Source of the DNA: Aulostomus chinensis
Lineage: Eukaryota > Chordata > Actinopteri > Syngnathiformes > Aulostomidae
NCBI GenBank assembly: GCA_037954235.1
Contig: JBBMOA010000014.1
Span: 18,572,273 to 18,636,272, forward strand
Reading direction: 5' to 3'
DNA: 64,000 bases
Numbering within the stretch: the stretch's first letter is position 1; every line of letters begins with the position of its first letter. Positions 1 to 13,300 of the stretch are shown piece by piece. The notes under the pieces were generated by a model. That model saw only the letters and a program-made list of their open reading frames with translations. It was not told the origin of the DNA and did not search any database. Made by a program: the position numbers and the translations under genes.

Positions 1-260
1 TTTTTTTTTTTTAAATGTTGTCGAGGCACTGTTATCTGGAGGGATTGCGTTATGTTGTAAAATACAACACAACACAAGCAATTGTGGGGGGGAAAAAAAT
101 CAGCGTTAAAAATAACAAATATAAGCTTTTTTAAATGAGAAATACAAGACAGTAGATTATTACTGTCTTACAAGAGCTGAATATGATATGAACATCTGGT
201 GTTTGTTTTTTGGATCTGACCTGTCTTGGGAAGATAATTTACAGTTCTATGATGACTTAC
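1..260 (-). other. glis1 intron 3, partial
   Basis: Intron sequence downstream of the GTAAGT donor at 260. It is AT-rich, with a T run at 1-12. No exon is visible. Confidence 0.7.
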
Positions 261-1794
261 CATACACTTGTTGGGCTTCTCTCCGGAATGGACCCTCATG
301 TGAATAAGCAACTTGTAGCGGGCGTTGAAGGGCTTGTAGCGGCGAATGCAACCAGCCCAGAAACAGGTGAAGTCCTCACCTTTGCGCTGGTCGATGTGGA
401 CCTTTTCAATATGCCTCACAAGCTCCTCCTGCTGCTCATATGCAGCACTGCAGTCAATCCAGCGACACACCTGCTTATCAGCCTGCACTGCCATGTCTTC
501 TCTGTCAGGGTCTGTGTGGGACCCAGGAGGGCCTGCAGTGGACGGTTTAGCTCCAACAGATGAGGCCGATGCTGGTTGCTGGTTGTGGTTATGCAGCAGA
601 CCCCCGGAACTGGGCGCCACATATTGGTGCAGGTGGTAAGGTGGTGGCATAGCAGGTCGAAGGGGTTGGTGAGGGTGACGAAGGTGCCCGCTACGGCCGC
701 TTAAGTGATGATGATGGTGATGGTGATAGTGGTGCTGTAAGAGTTCATCTTCACTAGGAGAGAAGTCATCCAGGGGCTCCTGCTTAAGGGCAGTCCCCAA
801 TCTTTCACCCCTGTCCAAAAGAGCTCCAGCGTCAGGCCCCGAATGTAGCGTCCCAGGCATCAGCGCCCCACTCATCAGTAGCCCCAAGCTGTCTGAGGTT
901 CCCCCAACCACATCTCCAAGGACTGCCCCTCCAGTCCCGTGCCCCTGCTGCATGGAGCCCTGCTCCTCACACAGCCCTTGGCCCCGCTCCGGCTCCACGG
1001 ATGACACTGAAGAGGAGGATGAGGAGGAAGAGGAGGACAGCAGGCAGTTGGCAGGTGAGGACAGCTGACAGCTCTCCTGTAGCGTGGCCTGCTGGGGGCT
1101 GCCGTGTGGTGGGGGTTTGTGGGGGGCTTCCCGTGAGCAGGAAATAGTGGGTGGGGACGTAGAAGAGGAGGAGGAAGAGGAGGAGAAGCCGGTGCTGCTA
1201 GTGTGGCTGGGTGAGAGGTTACAGCGGAAGCCGTTGGCGCAAGCAACCATCGACATCTGGGAGGAGGAGCGGATGATGGCGGTGATGTTAATCTCCTCGG
1301 CGGCAGTGCTAGTTGCTGGCGAGGACCCTGTGACAGCAATGCTGCTAGTGCCAGCAGTGGCGGTGGACTGCGAGACCAGAGACAGGCAACGTCTCTTTAG
1401 ACTGCTAGTGCTGAGCAGCCGCGCTGAATGACGGGAGCCAGTTGGGGACAAAGCCAACGGGGAGGAGCCATCTTCATTATTAAACGGTTGCGATGCATCC
1501 CCTGACACAGCATTGCCTATGCCGCTCACGGTGCATACGCCACCCCCGCTGTTGCTAACATGTGCAGTTCCAACCATATCGTCCCTCTGCACCCCCAAAA
1601 GTAAGCCAGCCCTCGAGTTCTGAAACCCACTCTGAGACGTACTATGGAGCTCTGGCCCCATGCTGGAGATCTTGTAGCCCATTGAGTTCTCTTGTTTGAT
1701 TGGGTAAGGGAGAGAGGATCGAGCCCCGTTTACATTGCTGCAGCTGAGGCCAGGTGAGGCCCCTGGCAGGGTCCTCTGGAAAGTGGACGAGGAT
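261..1794 (-). CDS. glis1: glis1 coding exon 3: serine/histidine-rich region and zinc fingers 1-2
   Basis: The acceptor is AG at 1796-1795 behind a T-rich tract on the transcript strand. The donor is GTAAGT beginning at 260, straight after the codon for Met in PNKCM. Open reading continues upstream of 1794 to 1991, but that part is intron (polypyrimidine tract plus a CTG repeat). The exon carries several Ser runs, an interrupted His run (HHYHHHHHHHL, about 720 on the plus strand), a PIKQE-type stretch near its start and an ALKQEPLDDFSPSEDE acidic stretch, then fingers 1 and 2. Fingers are C-x4-C and H-x3/4-H as in GLI-type proteins. Confidence 0.92.
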
Positions 1795-1880
1795 CTGCAA
1801 GGAAAAAAACAAAACAATGAGAGGAATATGAGCGCTATTAGCTGAGCATCTGTTGACAGACAGGGACTGGTTCGTCCTTC

Positions 1881-1933
<53 letters not shown>

Positions 1934-4900
1934 GTTTAGCCACCTGCTCCCCCTCCTCCTCCAATATTTCTCTCAGTTTACATAAAAACACATGTCATCC
2001 TAAATGAATCCTACTTCCCTGAAATATTCCATCCAGCTCTCTCATTCATCAACCTATGGAGAAAACATTGTGCAGGTCATGACTCAGTGACATTATCAGG
2101 TAGTATCCGCTGCTGATGATCCAAGTGTTTTTATGATTAAATGAAACAGGATCTTGTGGTAATGAGATGATATGAATGGGCATTTATGACTAAGAATAGA
2201 GGTGGGGGAGGAAGGGATAGCTACTGGGACCGAGAGGCCACTGGCTAGTGTGACCATCTGACAGGCTTTGATGACACAAAGGGGTTAAACCCAACCCAAC
2301 ATTGGGGAGAAATAGGGAGTCACCTGTTTTGGTGGCATAATTACAGCCTCAGAAGGGTCACCGTTTACAATACTGTGTATTATGGTGGGAATCTTTGCCT
2401 GCCTGAAAGGGGAACCCTGGTCAGATTTCTCTATGCGTTGCTGTGATCTCCTACATAATCATTCCTGTCAGTTGGCTCATTATGGATTTTGTCCAAAGCC
2501 CCTGAGTGATGTGAGAAGAGCTCCATTTTCTCTGTCTGTCTCATGAAGGAATCGTCTTTGTCCCTTCCCCCAGGCACGCTGGGGGGAAAACGGAGCTAAC
2601 GCTAGAGAAACGATGGAGAAAGCCACTGGCAGAGTTTGTCATCGTAGTTGTTAATAAAGAGTTGCCCCCCCCCCCCCCAACCTTTCTATTCAGAAGTACC
2701 ATTTCCTGTCTGGCTAAAGTGAAAATATCGAGAGACAAAATGAGAGAGGTGTGTGTCTCTCCAGGAGCACTCTCGATCGGGTGGCTGAGGATAGAGCGAT
2801 AGAAAAGAGGATGGGACAGAAGGACAGACTCCAGAACTTTCTGAGTTGACCAACAGTAGTCACAAATGGAAGAACCGCATTAGTGTAACATAAATAGACC
2901 CCTTCAGTGAGTTTTATGAGACTGGGCAAAGCTGCCAAGCTCCATACATCTGGCTAGAATCGCGAAGATAATGAAAACCACATTGTACCTGCATATTGTC
3001 AGTAATGCTATACCCAACAGGAAACATTCAAAACAAGAACAGGAACAAAATTATTACAGTATATAACATCAACGATAGTTTACCTGTTGTCTTGGTTATG
3101 GCCGTCCTGCAGAAGGAGGTCGGGTGTAGGTCTGTCACAGTGGAGGCTGTGGGGGTAAAGCCCCCCTGGTTGGCCCCCCACCGGCAGTGACAAGCTCTGC
3201 CCACATCGCATCATGGTGCCCTCAGCGTCATCCAGCCCAGCATCGACATCCTTCTCTGGGCAGTAGGTGCCATTTACTGGAGGCAAAGCAGGAAAAATAT
3301 CCCTGATCAAACACTTTCACCGAAGATGATAAGCACATCATTTATGTGTGTATCAAGGGATCTAAACGAAAAGCTTGTGAAGCAGATTGAACTAAAAGAT
3401 GATGCTGATTGACTTCCCTTGGGGAATACTCTGTTGATGACACCATATGCCTTCAGTGACATGTTGAAATCTAATTTGGTGATGAATATTGCCAAGGGAA
3501 ATCGTTGTTGGCTGCCACGCCTCCAGTATCTGATAAATGGAACGCTCTTTTACTAGCTGGTGATGGTAAAAATATTGCCTGGGAGATTTATTATAAAATA
3601 AACTCAATCAAATTAATGTGTCCGGAAGACCTGGTCCAGTAAATGTATGAGCAGTTGTCAAGAATTTAAATAACATGCTTCATTTTATTGAATCCCTCAT
3701 TTTGTGTAAATAGTGACCTCATAATTTGATCATTCATGCATTTAGTAGCTAAATCATTCATTTTAACTGAATTTAAAGGCTGTTTGAGTATGCACTGATT
3801 GAAGGCAGGACTTTACTCCCTGCCAAGGGAATGATGCCAACCAAAAGTAGGGAGTGCTGAGGACGAATCATTAATAAAATTCATGGTTTATAGTTAAATA
3901 ACATCTGTAAATAACAGTGAGGTAAATGCACAGGACAGAACTGGTTACTGAATGAAAATCCAACTTTTTCAGCTGAAGCATATTTCAGCTTTCAGGTACC
4001 GTGATCTAGGGTTGTGTCTTTCAAACCCAAGCTTTTGATCGGAAACACAAGCTGCGTGAATGTGGCCAAAAGTATCACAAAATGGGAAAGCGAGAGATGA
4101 AAGTGAATAAAGGGAAGGATCGCTGTTTTAGGAAATATTTGCTTAAAGCAAGCTGATACCCTCACACTCTCATGTGTAGGCTGCCACACGTCCCCTGTTC
4201 CAACTCTCCTAACTCAATTTCTTAAATTCAATTTGTCCAAATGATGTTATTGACAACATTATCACACACCATGAGCTGTTATTAATTAAAAAACACAAGA
4301 GAATGAATGAAAGGGATGTAAGACAAACTAGATGTGATAATAAAGTGTTCACGGAAATCAAAAATGAAAGAAAAAAAACAATTACAACATGGATAACAGA
4401 TGAGGAGGGAGAGTAAACAGCAGATGAGAGAATGGCAGAAATAGAAGACATGTTTGGAAAATAGGAAAAAGGTTACAAGAATGAACAAAAGACAAAAGAA
4501 AACAAGAGAACTTTGTGAGCCATGTTATCCTCATTTCAAGAAACATCCCCTGATATATCCCTCCTACAGCTGATGGAGCCTTAGCCTCCTCTGCTTTTGT
4601 CTTGTTGCGGGTCACAGCGTAAACACAAAGATGTAGAGAACAGGCAAAGCAAGAAACGCAAACAGTCCAGGGTCGCCAAGGGGGCTGCAGGAACAACGCT
4701 GGTTTCAGTCAGAGCCGTTAACAGAAGGCAAGATGTCTTTTAGCGCTGGTCTGGTTTCAAGCAATACAAATTATTCTGTTTAACAAATTCTTTTTTGTTG
4801 TACTGTTTTTTGTTTTTTTTCATTGTGTGTTGGCGGAACATCCCCACCACTTAACATATACAACTGTGTTTCTCTATGAGAGATTCAAGAGCTTGATGTG

Positions 4901-7158
4901 AAGCCAAGCGTTTCCCCGCCTCAAGTCCAGAGTAATTTAATCAGAGTGAGTCAGGGTGGAGATGACGAACATCGTCCGAGATCTCTTAACTTGCCCTTTA
5001 CTGTCCATTTTCATGCACACACAAACAACCAAATAAAAACAAAGTGCACTGAATGGAGTGTTGTTTGGTCAATGAGCCCTTGACTGAATGCACTTGTTCT
5101 CATAAACCTGGTCACAGTCACAGCCAGCAATTATTAATCATGAGACAATGCTCCTTCTACTCTAAATTGTTACGTGTTCCAAAATACATAAGCATGTTTG
5201 CCAGGAAAAGTCCACCATGTAAATGAGTTGATCCCTGAGACAGGACAGAGGTTGACCCCAGAGCACCTGTCTGCAAGATGTTTGACGAAAACAGAACCAT
5301 GATTCAGCATTGGTTTGGAAGAACTAACCATCTCCACTGCTGAAAGCCATCACACAGGGATTTAAATTTTGGTAACACACACGAGTTTTGTCAAGAACTG
5401 AACATTGATTTCAAACGTCTGCTCAGATTTAAAGTCTTATTTATCAATTCTGTGCTCAAACATTCCATTTAAAAACATCATTTTTGCAAGTTTTGCTCGA
5501 AAGCAGTAACTTATGTTGCGCTTATGTAGAATTTTTCTTTCAATGAGACTCTTTGAACAGAAACTGTCTAAAGGTAGAGGATTGCCAGGATTTTCTGAAA
5601 ACAATCGAGAAATTATTCAGTCTGATACCTGAAAAGCATGGCTCCTGAAATAAAATTAAAGAAATCTAATTTAATCTGATTCAATTAATTAAACAAAATC
5701 GAAACAGATGAGTTTCAGCCATGACTTCACTGTCGGACATTTCCCAACTCCCTTTTAGTTTCAACGTAAAGTTAACATTTGATGTTTTATTGGCCGACAG
5801 ACTCATCGCTCCCCAAATTTTTAATTCTCAAAACAATGCTTTGACGGAGACCGGACACTGATCCTGTTGTGAGATTCATCATAACAGTTTCACTTATTAG
5901 TTTGTGCAGTAGCATTTAAATCACGGCAGAATTTAAGTTAAAAGCTGTAGATTTTCCCAGCAAAGATCCTGTGAATCCGAATGATGTCATGGATTCAGAC
6001 ATGATTGATTGATCGATTCCGAATGCAACGGCGGCAACATTGCTGGTACAGAAAAGAGATGGCAGCAAAGACTGCATCTATTTGGAGCAGAGCCCGCGGG
6101 GCTTGTGTTTTCTAGACAAGAGGAGAGAAAAATTGCAGCTAACAACATCAGAAGTGATCTCCTGGATAATTATTTCCTCGTTCCTAGCTGTGTTTGGCTA
6201 GCAGAATAATTTCCTTGTGAGAATCAGTACATTTTTTGAGATTGTGAATAAGTGGTTTTGGGTGCTTGGAGATATTTTTGACAAATATAGGACCAAACGT
6301 GAATGAGCCTACTAGCTTACGCACATTATTCCTGAGGGAGAGATGAGGGGAGGGGTTGCAATCTCCATCCTCGCCGCTTGATGTCACTAGATCTTATACA
6401 CCAGACCTTTAATAAATTCACCCAAGCGCCATGTATGTTGGAGAGAACAAGGAAATGAATGTGGGTAGAATTAAGAAACCAAAAAAATATAAATGTTGAC
6501 ATATTGCTTTCAGCACAGCACGTGATGTGATATGCTGCACAAAATAAAAAAAATGTGCATACATTTCACATTTTCTGTTGTCGGTTTATTGAAAATTAGG
6601 TTAAAAGTCAAATGAAAACCTGCCTGAAGAGTCACTAAACCTATTCTTATATGGCTTTGATTTACAGATTCCAGCACAATTAAATCAAAATACTTCCAGA
6701 TTGGGTAAAACGGACTCTCTAACATCTACAGTGAGAGTTGTATCATGTTGTGTGAGCTGAATTGGACTTAACTGTCTCCATCCAGAGGACACTTCTGAGG
6801 ACATTAAAGTCAGAGTGTTAAATGAGTGCTAAAGGTCCCAATACCCCTGCTGCAGAAAGTTAGCGCTCCAGTGATTTAGAGCTTTGCTACATTAACAGAA
6901 TCAGTCATGCTCTGCTTAGGGAAACAGGCTCTGCAACATATGGTGACTTGGATGAGACCCAGGAGTAAATTCAGTTTATATTGAATGTGCCATGGTAATT
7001 CAGCGTTGAACATTTCATTGTGTTGTGAGCTTAGTTTAATCAGAAGGTTCAAGCCAAGGAGAGCACCGGGGACTGAGACATCAAGTAGCAGCCACAACGA
7101 AGAAGTGACTGAGAGTGCGTGTGCATGCATGTGTGTGTGTGAGCGAGAGAGAGAAAGA

Positions 7159-7209
<51 letters not shown>

Positions 7210-10200
7210 AGCGAGACAGTGTGTGTGAGAGAGATAAAAACATAGAGTGGCAGCCAATCTTCTTACATTATTCAGAGTTTATGGGTGGTCTGTTGAGAAA
7301 GCCTGTGTGTTCGTCTAGTTTTTTTTCCATGCTGTGCTGTTGGCAAAACTTAAGAATGTTAAATATCAGAATGTATCACCTTGATATATAATCTTTAATC
7401 TTGAAAGTGAATTCAATTATCATCCAATCTGAATGAGGCCATTCTACTGTGATTCATGCCCAATTGGCAGTGACGCCATAAGGGTGTGAGATCAAGGGTG
7501 GAAGGTGTAGAGAGAAAGACAAAGAGAGGAAAGACAGGCCAGTAACAGAAGCACCAGGGGCAAAAATGCAGTACAGAACATGCACAGATGTGCTGGCTCA
7601 TCCTAAGTAACAGCCACTGATGTCAGCATTACCAACTAAAGACACAAGCACAAATAAGGACTCTATTGTTATGTGCTTCTCTAAAAAATAACTCTTTGAA
7701 ACAAGGACTCTAGGCAAGAATCAGTTGATAACATGGTGTCTAATAATACTCTGTTATATCTCAAGTGGTATTTTCCGTTCCATAAATGTCATCACATGGT
7801 ATCTATTGCTCACTCCTCTCCTGTATAATTAAAGTCGCATGTGCTACAGTAAGCGGTACTCCAGGATCTTGATAAACTTGAGGAGCTCACAGCGACTTGT
7901 CAGATAAAAGCAACCGGTTTATGTGCTCCATTGCAAAGTAGATTCACAGAATAATGCTTGAAACAAGAGTGTAATTACAAAGGGATAAACGTGGTTATTC
8001 GAGAACTTGTTTTGGGACATGTATGATTATTTTTTGGCTGAAGTTTTGAAGGGAAACAAGGTTCCAATCACAGTCCAATATGCCTGCTCTGATGTCATCC
8101 ATTTGTCATACTTCCTTCTTGTCACACTCCTTTGGGAACTCAACCCCACAAAGACGTAAAACTCAGATGCATCATTGCCGTGAGTGGAAAGTGTTTTCTA
8201 ATTCCTTTTTCCCAGTGATTAATGTGGCCACTGTGACCATAGAGGCTGAAAAATAAGACAATAGAAAGGAACAATGAATGAATTCAGACTCAAAAAATTC
8301 TAATAATTAGGGCACGACTCACTCTTTAATGGAAGGTTGCGGTTGCTGTAATGGTGATTACATTGATTGTTGAACACGCTTCACATACTGGATGAATTTC
8401 ACATCGTGGTCAGTAAAGGGTAATGGTACACCTATTCAGGCGGCCTCGGGGCTGATCATCAGAGATTTTGTTTGAGTTCAGCAGTGTTGTGCCTTGGCGA
8501 AAAAACTCCTCTGACTTCAGTGACTAATAAATGACTAATAAAGCGGAGCGTACATATGTCTCCAATCTAGGAGAACTTAACCCTTGTGAAACAACATGGC
8601 TATTATCCCAAAATATGCAGTTATGACTGCATTACCACGCAAAGCATTCCAGTATTGAAAAGATCAAACTGCATTATCACATAGCTGAAAGTCTATGTTG
8701 TTACGTTCCTCGATGAATTTCTTGCCTTCTCTGAATCACAATTTCACCACAAACAACACCAGTGCTCCATGTGATAAGCAGATGGTCTGACAACCATTAT
8801 TATGTGTAATTGGTGGTAATCTGCGGCGATTTTTTTTTATTTATTTCTGTGACACTTCATTTTCTATAATTCTCGCCTCTTCCTTTTAAGTCACCTAAGC
8901 GCTGTGTTAAGTGCCAGAGTGAGACTGCTTGCGCCGGCGTTTAATGCCTTCAAGTCTTCAGAGACGCGCAATGAAAAGCAGATGTGCCGACGAATAGATG
9001 GAGAGGAAAGGGGAGCGATCAGAGGTGTGCTGTACTTAAAGCAGGAGGGGGTTATTTGGGGGTGGGTTGGAATGGGAAAAGGGATGTCAGGAGTTTGATG
9101 CAAACATTTGAACCTGAGGTGCAACAAGCTGCCAAAACCACAAGACAGATGCCTCTGGATATACAATCTGACACTTCAACTGGCCCCACTTTGGCTCCAT
9201 AAATCATAACATTCAGCACCTAAACAGTTAACAGTGACAATTATCATTTTGTTCTGGTTTAGCCTGTACCCCCACTCACCATCCTTCTCCCCCTCTCTGT
9301 CTCTTTGAGACAGCTTAACATACAAGTGTGTGACAACAGGTTGCAGGACATTGTTAAGAGTTGCTCCGGTCGTGTCTTGTCCAGTACAGATGTTGTGTAT
9401 TAGGGTACAAAGCCTTTCCTGGCTTCCCTGAATCTCATAACCCATGTCTATATTTGTGTCTGCGGTATAGGTCCGGAACTTATTTGTTTGCTTAGTAATG
9501 GATGTATGATTGAAAAACCTGGGGGCACAAGTAAATGAAAAATAACAATGTCTAGGGAGAAAGCTTCTCTTAAAGCAGGTGCGGAGCGAGGGAAGAAGAA
9601 AAACTTGATTAAATTACCGAAGGAGCACAGAAATGTCAAATGTTTTTGTGGCAGGATTACTCATACCAGCAGACCTGAGAACTTTCATGAGGATAAAATC
9701 AATTTGTTCTGGCTGATTTTTAGCTCCTCTCCGACAGGTATCTTTGTTTCCCTCCATTTTCTCATGGTCAGCTTGGTCAAACAATATCCCCAGATTAACT
9801 GCTGGAAAGTTTAATAGAAATGATAAAACCAGGGCTGGAAGAAGCCGTTTGGGATACTGAGCAATTTCCCAGTGGCTTGATTTTTCTTTTGTATGGACAC
9901 AATTGTCTTTTTTTTTGCCCATTGTTTGATCCATAATTTACAAGGACCAAACACATATTTTAAACATGGGCCAGACTGATTCATTGGCGGATTTCTAGCC
10001 TTTTGCAGATATATTAGAGTCTAGTTATAGGCTGGTAAATGTTCACTGATGTAAAACATAATTTTATATAATCAAATATCATTATCATTACAATCAGAAG
10101 AATGATTTCAATCAGATATAGGGATGTTCCTACGCTGCAATGACACTTTTCTCAAAGTGCTGTCGAAGAATATCGCAGCTGAGCAGACGAGCAGCTGGTT

Positions 10201-10282
10201 CAGCGAAGGTGGAGCAAGTTGCTGAAAAGCTCATGAAACAAAAATAGACGGTGCTGTGGTGTACACACATACATATATATAC

Positions 10283-10328
<46 letters not shown>

Positions 10329-13300
10329 ACCACAGCACCATCTCTTTTTGTTTCATGAGCTTTTTAGCAACTTGCTAAATAATGGGCTCGCTGCCTGGCA
10401 CCACATTGTGCAATATACAGTGAAAACACCACCTTCGACAGATATTTAGTTTCCTTTCTCAATTGTCTTCGATCCTCTCTTATTCATCACACAGCTTTAG
10501 TGCCATTAGAGAGAGGCATGAGTGGTATGGCTACATATTGAAGACAAAATGGGTGATATTTGATCAATTGTGGTACGTTTGCCTGAGCCAAAATTCCAGT
10601 GCCAATTTTTTGTCCCAGTCCAGCCCTGGATAAAATTCAGAGGAGTGACTCTAGTGGCTTCATAGCGCTTCCAGCTGGAAGTATTGATGATAACTGGGCA
10701 CAGAGCTAAAACATATTATTTCAGCTCAATGACATTAAAAAATCATATAACAGCTGAGAAACAGCTATGAGCTCAATCTTCCAAATGAACCTCTTTGTGG
10801 AATCATTTGGTTGTTCAAGCTGAGTGGCAACACAATTTTAAGTCATGCTGACAAACTGGCATATGTTATGGGAAGCAGGCGTCCTCATAACACTGGGATC
10901 TTCAAATGGAGCACTGCTAACCACAGTCATGAACACAAACAAATAGTTGGCAACCAGCAACCCTCCCATCCCCAACAGACCCCACCCCATCAGGCCCTGT
11001 GCCTGCCAAAAGCCCAAAGACCCACTTTAGTCCACAGCTGGCAGAAGTGGCACTGCACACAGAGGAGTGTGTAGAGTTATGGGACACAAAGACGCCGTCT
11101 TACAGATTCTCCTGAGCTGGGATCATCCCACACCTCCACTGCCAATTATCTCTCTGCAGCTGTTCTCCCTGATTAACATAATTAATACTTTTCACTTGTG
11201 CTTGTCACCACCTGGTGGTAACACCTTGTCACTGGTGATGACTTCAGGCCTCTCATTATGAGGGCAGATCCATCCACATAAGATGACGAGAGAGACGATG
11301 TCATAAAAACTGCATATATAACATTATTTCACTCAAATTTAGAGTATGATGCAACAATGCATCTGCATAAATAGAGTGAGCACACACATGGATGTCTCAG
11401 TGAAGTCCTAGTCATGGAAAGAATGATTATGTGAAGAAAAGGAAACCATACATATATAATTGATATTTTTTAAAAGTCCGCATTCATCCACATTACATTA
11501 TCATTTCTATTGGTAGCAAATCTGACCACACTCAAAATAGTAAAAAAAAAAAAACAATTTTTGATTTTCCTTCTATCTAAATCCAAGAGATGTGTTCAAG
11601 TCATGCAATTCTAAATTAGAAATATCTGCGAATATTGGAGAAACAGAACACCTCCTCTCTCAACCACAAAGAGCGATAGATATGGACCTGTTGTCAATTT
11701 GACAGTAAAACAGTTTAAGAGCGTTACCATTTCATGAGAGGTTTTACATCTGCTGTTGTAAACACCCTCATGTGACTGTGGGCCCATACATATGCAATAG
11801 TATGTCCTCATAGAACTTGACAATCTGCCAGCTGGCTTCTGAGAAGCACAGTAAAAATACCACAACAATGACTGACCTTTTTGATTCGTCATTATACAAA
11901 AATTGTGCAGTCAACAAGTCATGTTAAAGCCAGCAGTAGCCACACATCTACTCTGACAATCACTGTCATAAAAAGATTCTGCCCACAAATCTGCATGCTG
12001 CCAAAATAAATCACAGACAATCAGCGGGCAAATCACTGGGCTTTTCAACGGGCATTCTCAGCCAATCCGGATCCTGTAATTGTACAGACATATCACATAA
12101 CTTTAACGTCCAAACTGTGAACAAACTAGAGCATCAGTAAGACTAGTGAGATAGACTAGCAGACAAGACATGATGCACTCGGCTGGTAAACATCAGTCAC
12201 AGGAACGTCTGGACTGGTGACTGACACCTTTATAGCGCTGGTGAACAACATGACTCTGGAGTCGGCCAAACCTCGGCACGGGATCAGGAGGTGCTTCAAA
12301 GCCAGACAAGAGGCTGCTCTGTTTGGGGAGGCTGCTGTAAATACTGGCTGGGTGATGTAGTTTGTGTGTCACGAGTTTCAGGGCTGACGAGCATATGAAG
12401 CACTATTTCCTGCAACAACTAAGCCGGAATAGTGTTCTAAAATAGCTTTTCAGACTAAGTTTGTCTGAAATCTGTATCTCTGTGTTTTTCAGACACTCAA
12501 GTATTCTCTCAAAAGATTAACCAGAGTATATAAATGTGAATCATATATCGCAAAAGATGCGTTTGCTCTTTATGAACGGTAGGACAAACTTGGCCCATCG
12601 GTTTTCTCAAGTCTATTCAAAACACAAGTAAATCAAATCGATCAAGTAGAGATTTGTTCAAATTGTGCTGATGGGTCATGGACTACAATTGAGATTGGTG
12701 AGGTTTTAAAATATATTTGTCAAGCAGAGGTGATCAAGTGGCTGGGTTCGCATGCTGAATTTCATTTCAAGCTAAACTTAACACTTATTTGCAGAATTGA
12801 TTTCTCCTTTTTCCCCCTTTTTAATAAGAATGGTGTAAAGTGAGAGAAAACAGTTCAATGGAAACAGAATCAGTCTTTGTGCATATCACACCATCAAATA
12901 TCTGAAAGAGACACTGAAAGAGTCACTCTTTGTACTCAAATCTATGAAATGTAATGTAATATATAATTCATATGTAAACCACGTAGTTGTGAACTAGGAG
13001 TGGGACATTGGGACACTTGCAGCCCTTTTTTAAATTTATCTATTTGTATTATAACTAAGCTTACCTTCAGCTTCATTGTAGCTTTGTCACAACTATCTTG
13101 AAAAATATTGCATTTTCCACTGAGAATAAAAGGAATGTCCGGTATTTTTGCTCTTGGCTCTGCCTACAGAGGTTTACACAGGTGCACTAGTCACTGGTGT
13201 TACTGGACATGTTACTGGGATTCTGCACAAATGTTTCTGCATACTGAAACTGTTCACATTTTCATGAAGATGTGTTGCTACTGGAAAAATCTGAGCACAA

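Noticed and set aside
261..1794. Assignment as GLIS3 instead of GLIS1
   Set aside because: Finger 1 wording and dio1-ssbp3-acot11 neighbours favour GLIS1; the fingers alone do not exclude GLIS3.
1795..1991. N-terminal extension of the glis1 zinc-finger exon with a polycysteine run
   Set aside because: It is intron: a good acceptor lies at 1795-1796, and the polycysteine is the (CTG)17 repeat read through. The upstream exon at 3084 fits in phase.
7049..7245. Leu/Ser- or Arg/Glu-repeat open frames
   Set aside because: They are translations of the (GA)n microsatellite.
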